From: Bosea sp. 29B
Lineage (GTDB): Bacteria > Pseudomonadota > Alphaproteobacteria > Rhizobiales > Beijerinckiaceae
DNA length: 64,000 nt
Assembly (NCBI RefSeq): GCF_902506165.1
Contig: NZ_LR733817.1
Coordinates: 1,286,255 to 1,350,254, forward strand
Direction of reading: 5' to 3'
Part shown: in pieces, positions 62,601 through 64,000 of the stretch
Numbering within the stretch: position 1 is the stretch's first letter
Layout of the letters: each line of letters begins with the position of its first letter
The notes under the pieces: generated by a model
Database searches by the model: none
What the model saw: only the letters and a program-made list of their open reading frames with translations
What the model was told of the DNA's origin: nothing
Position numbers and translations under genes: made by a program

Positions 62601-63648
62601 AGGCGGTGTAGTTCGGGATCGGCCGGCCGATCGTCACCGTCTCGCCCGGCTCGACCGGGGCGGCTGTCGCCACCACCGTCGCTTCCGTCGGCCCGTAGGT
62701 GTTGAAGATGCGCCGGCCGGGCTTCGACCATTTCTGCACGATCGAGGGCGGCAACGCCTCGCCGCCAAGCAGGATCAATGTCAGCGAGGGCACGTCGGAG
62801 GGCAGGATGCCGAGCAGGGTCGGCACAGTGTCGATCACGGTGACGCCGGCATCGTTCAGGATCAACGGCAGCTTCTCGGCATCGCCCATCATCTGCGGCG
62901 TCGCGACGAACAGGGTCGCGCCGACGAGATAGGGCGTCCAGATCTCTTCCATCGACAGGTCGAAGGCGACCGAGGCGCCCTGGAAGACGACGTCCTCCGG
63001 ACCCATCCCGTAGAGCGCATTCCCCGAGCGCAGGAAATGGCAGATGTTGCGTTGGCTGATGACGATCGCCTTGGGCACGCCGGTCGAGCCAGAGGTGTAG
63101 ATCAGATAGGCCGGGTGATCCGCCGTCAGCCCGGCAGGGCGGGTCGGCATCGGCTTGCCATCGCTCGCCTGGGCCAGTTGCTGCGGGCACCAGACCGTGC
63201 GTTCAGTCGCTGCGGCGCGCGCCTTCCAGTCGGTCTGCGTCACCAGCCCCTTGGCGCTGGCATCGTTGAGGCAGATGGCGATGCGCTCGACCGGCGCTTC
63301 CGCGTCGAAGGGCAGCCAGGCGGCGCCCGACAGCGTGATGGCGATCTGCGCCACCAGGAGCTCGATGCCGCGGGGCATCCACAGGCCGACCATGTCGCCG
63401 GGCCCAACACCAGCGAGCGCGAGGCCACGGGCCTGGGCCTGGGCCTGCTCCCAGACCTGCACATAGCTCAGCCGGCGATCACCACAGATCATCGCCGGGT
63501 GATCGGGACGTGCAGCGACGCTCGCTGCGAAGATCTCGGCGAGCACTTCGTCGCGCAGCAAATCGGGCCGCTTCTCGCCGGCCAGCATCGCGAGCGCCGT
63601 CACGCCCGAGCCGGCTGTACCGGCCGAAACTGTGGTGATGTCGTTCAT
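59641..63648 (-). CDS. Pls/PosA-type nonribosomal peptide synthetase (A-T-membrane and beta-helix domains)
   Basis: 1335 residues from ATG 63648. The adenylation domain (about 35-530) has LIYTSGSTGVPKA (A3), AFDLSMEEIW (A4, with the Asp that binds the amino group), FNTYGPTEATV (A5), YRSGDAVS (A7), RIDDQVKIRGFRVE (A8) and SGKVDRK (A10). The thiolation serine is in LGGHSLLAARF (about 590). The last 700 residues alternate membrane helices (such as LFYIVMLIVLPPISLLPIF) with hexapeptide beta-helix repeats of the LpxA type, in three blocks. This is the plan of Pls and related enzymes that make poly-amino acids such as epsilon-poly-lysine. No condensation domain or tailoring gene lies next to it. 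Confidence 0.9.
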   Translation of the reverse strand: MNDITTVSAGTAGSGVTALAMLAGEKRPDLLRDEVLAEIFAASVAARPDHPAMICGDRRLSYVQVWEQAQAQARGLALAGVGPGDMVGLWMPRGIELLVAQIAITLSGAAWLPFDAEAPVERIAICLNDASAKGLVTQTDWKARAAATERTVWCPQQLAQASDGKPMPTRPAGLTADHPAYLIYTSGSTGVPKAIVISQRNICHFLRSGNALYGMGPEDVVFQGASVAFDLSMEEIWTPYLVGATLFVATPQMMGDAEKLPLILNDAGVTVIDTVPTLLGILPSDVPSLTLILLGGEALPPSIVQKWSKPGRRIFNTYGPTEATVVATAAPVEPGETVTIGRPIPNYTAYIVDDEMKLTGVGQQGELLIGGPGVAKGYHLRPELTAEKFIANPFGGSGSDPILYRSGDAVSLDENGNIVFHGRIDDQVKIRGFRVELGEIETALSDEAGISQAAVVLRTDDGIERLVAFLVGEPGVQIEGSVLRASLREKLPPYMIPAHFEPVGSLPRMISGKVDRKMLKAAPLTAPAASGEQEPPRNETEAALLDAAKRVLGAQALPLEADFFIDLGGHSLLAARFISIVRETPAYAGITLQDVYGARTLRAMAGLLDSRGVRAEEDLSFTPPPLRRRFFCGLAQAIALPIIISLSTAQWLGIFVSYMLLSGEELSAMAQVFALLGIYVAITLVTGFIAIGLKWLVLGRTKPGTYPLWGVYYFRWWFASRVAGLVHIKWLQGTPVMRFYWRLLGAKVGRDVIISDYEAGAIDLVELGDGTTLGSKTTFANAEAIGADFIIGRITLGKDVYAGSSVVFGHGCTVGDHAEIGDLTAIAPGAQIGAAEIWDGSPARKTGTVDVESLPPQAEASAGRRAAMTLFYIVMLIVLPPISLLPIFPAFWLFDRIDNWVATWSDVSYLWYLPILTWPTAIGLITVTVFLICALRWAILPRVSSGSYSIHSSFYARKWTVALATEVTLETLSSLFATIYMRFWYRMMGARIGQGAEISTNLSGRYDITGIGAGNFIADEVIFGDEDMRRGYMRLDMTRTGEQVFVGNDAVVPPGAVIPDKVLIGIKSKPPANDLMSAGDTWFGSPPIKLPTRQKVDLGADWTYKPSTGKKLARAVFEALHTSFPAMLFITFGTLAVDLVLQQKIFDRDWTGLALAFMGCAVLIAITQALICALMKWLLMGVYKPVMKPMWSFWAMRTEAIAVLYWGLGGKVLFDYLRGTPFLPWFLRLFGAQYGQGVWLDSTDITEFDCIKVGDFCTVNAHSALQTHLYEDRVMKVGKVTLGKGVCVGAGATVLYDTHVGDYAQIGLLTVIMKGENLPANTRWEGAPAVPASGH

Positions 63649-63870
63649 CCTGCTCCGCCGCAGGTCCCGGCCGACGCCTGGACTGCACCTCATGCCGGGC
63701 GGCCGCCACCCCATGACGACACGTCCATCAAACCTAGGCCGGACACCCCGCAGCCGCGCGGAAGCTCGCTTGCCGGCCGTATAGGAGCAGATGTGGCTTA
63801 ACCGCGGCTGAACGGCAAGCCTGAAGACCCGGGTGCGATCACGTGACCGTCCGCTTTTGGCGGCCGAACG

Positions 63871-64000
63871 TCACATCCAGGTCGCCTTGCCGCCTTCGAC
63901 CACGAGGATCTTGCCCTGCCAGATCTCGACGCGCGCCGCATCGGCCGTGCCGACGGCGCCGATCAGCGCCAGCACCGCCCGCGCCACACCGCCATGGCTG
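63871..64000 (-). CDS. Histidine phosphatase superfamily protein, C-terminal end, cut by window edge
   Basis: Only the last 42 codons are present, ending with TGA at 63871. SHGGVARAVLALIG matches the second catalytic His block of phosphoglycerate-mutase-like phosphatases, and the following EIWQGKILVVEGGKATWM is a normal C-terminus. The intergenic space to the Pls gene (63649-63870) shows no other gene. Confidence 0.75.
   Translation of the reverse strand, partial: SHGGVARAVLALIGAVGTADAARVEIWQGKILVVEGGKATWM

Noticed and set aside
61939..63801. Plus-strand ORF of 620 codons antisense to the Pls-type gene, with similar long ORFs at 59644, 44074, 13635 and 56364
   Set aside because: High GC content leaves antisense frames open; products are R, D, A and Q-rich with no motif, while the opposite strand has complete enzyme families.

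Overview
The window is high-GC DNA from an alphaproteobacterium, most likely of the Hyphomicrobiales (Rhizobiales) and possibly Bosea-like; the genus is an inference from gene content (GcrA, RibBX-type riboflavin enzyme, HDAC-like hydrolase, palindromic intergenic repeats), not something the sequence proves. It has two parts: the right arm of a prophage (1 to about 23774) and ordinary host chromosome (about 23775 to 64000).

Prophage. The left edge cuts a portal gene (DUF1073 type), followed by terminase large and small subunits, all reading leftward. A divergent control region with two palindromes (2146-2195) separates them from a 22-codon ORF and a small XRE regulator. A NusG-like protein and a Zn-ribbon protein flank a 257-bp cluster of about ten AGGTGTC/GACACCT iteron-like repeats around an AT-rich core (3420-3676), a candidate replication origin or control locus. 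A NYN-domain gene of lower GC looks like a moron. From 16100 to 4987 runs a long leftward early operon with many 1-4 bp overlaps: small proteins, SF2 helicase, RNase HI, Zn-finger protein, C5-type methyltransferase, SNF2 helicase, N4/N6 methyltransferase, GcrA homologue, DnaN sliding clamp and a prim-pol/helicase fusion. The lysogeny switch is at 16.1-17.6 kb: a CI-like S24 repressor and a Cro-like protein are divergent, share an identical recognition helix, and TGTGACAT-type sites occur at both early promoters (OL-like and OR-like). The rightward operon holds a RusA resolvase, a Sak4-like ATPase with a DUF669 partner (annealing module), a deoxyribosyltransferase-like protein, a Cas4/RecB-like protein with altered catalytic residues, a putative excisionase and a tyrosine integrase. 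The integrase abuts attR, the 3' part of a tRNA-Pro(CGG) followed by that tRNA's terminator; the 5' part should lie at attL, outside the window.

Host, 23.9-36.2 kb: chemotaxis receptor with a small membrane partner, small lipoprotein, BioY, MBL-fold hydrolase, DUF1499 membrane protein, a secreted caspase-like protease with an exported partner, EamA transporter, IlvD and a divergent LysR regulator. 36.2-43.3 kb: a second chemoreceptor with a CheR/CheB tether, alpha/beta hydrolase, CSS-EAL phosphodiesterase, DUF4239 protein, SDR. 43.4-51.1 kb: an AT-richer ORF of unknown function in an islet flanked by 45-bp direct repeats, acyl-CoA ligase, MarR with palindromic operator, patatin, amidase, DmpA-type peptidase, VOC protein, Cys-cluster protein. 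51.4-59.6 kb: class III aminotransferase, Tat-exported phosphoesterase whose first codons form a perfect intrinsic terminator, L,D-transpeptidase, HDAC-like hydrolase, an HTH-RibBX fusion with a palindrome upstream, AroC and a VapBC-type toxin-antitoxin pair. 59.6-63.6 kb: a Pls/PosA-type nonribosomal peptide synthetase (A-T-membrane/beta-helix); the right edge cuts a histidine phosphatase gene.

Intergenic spaces of the host part carry several families of long palindromic repeats typical of this group. No rRNA, complete tRNA, CRISPR array or insertion sequence was seen.
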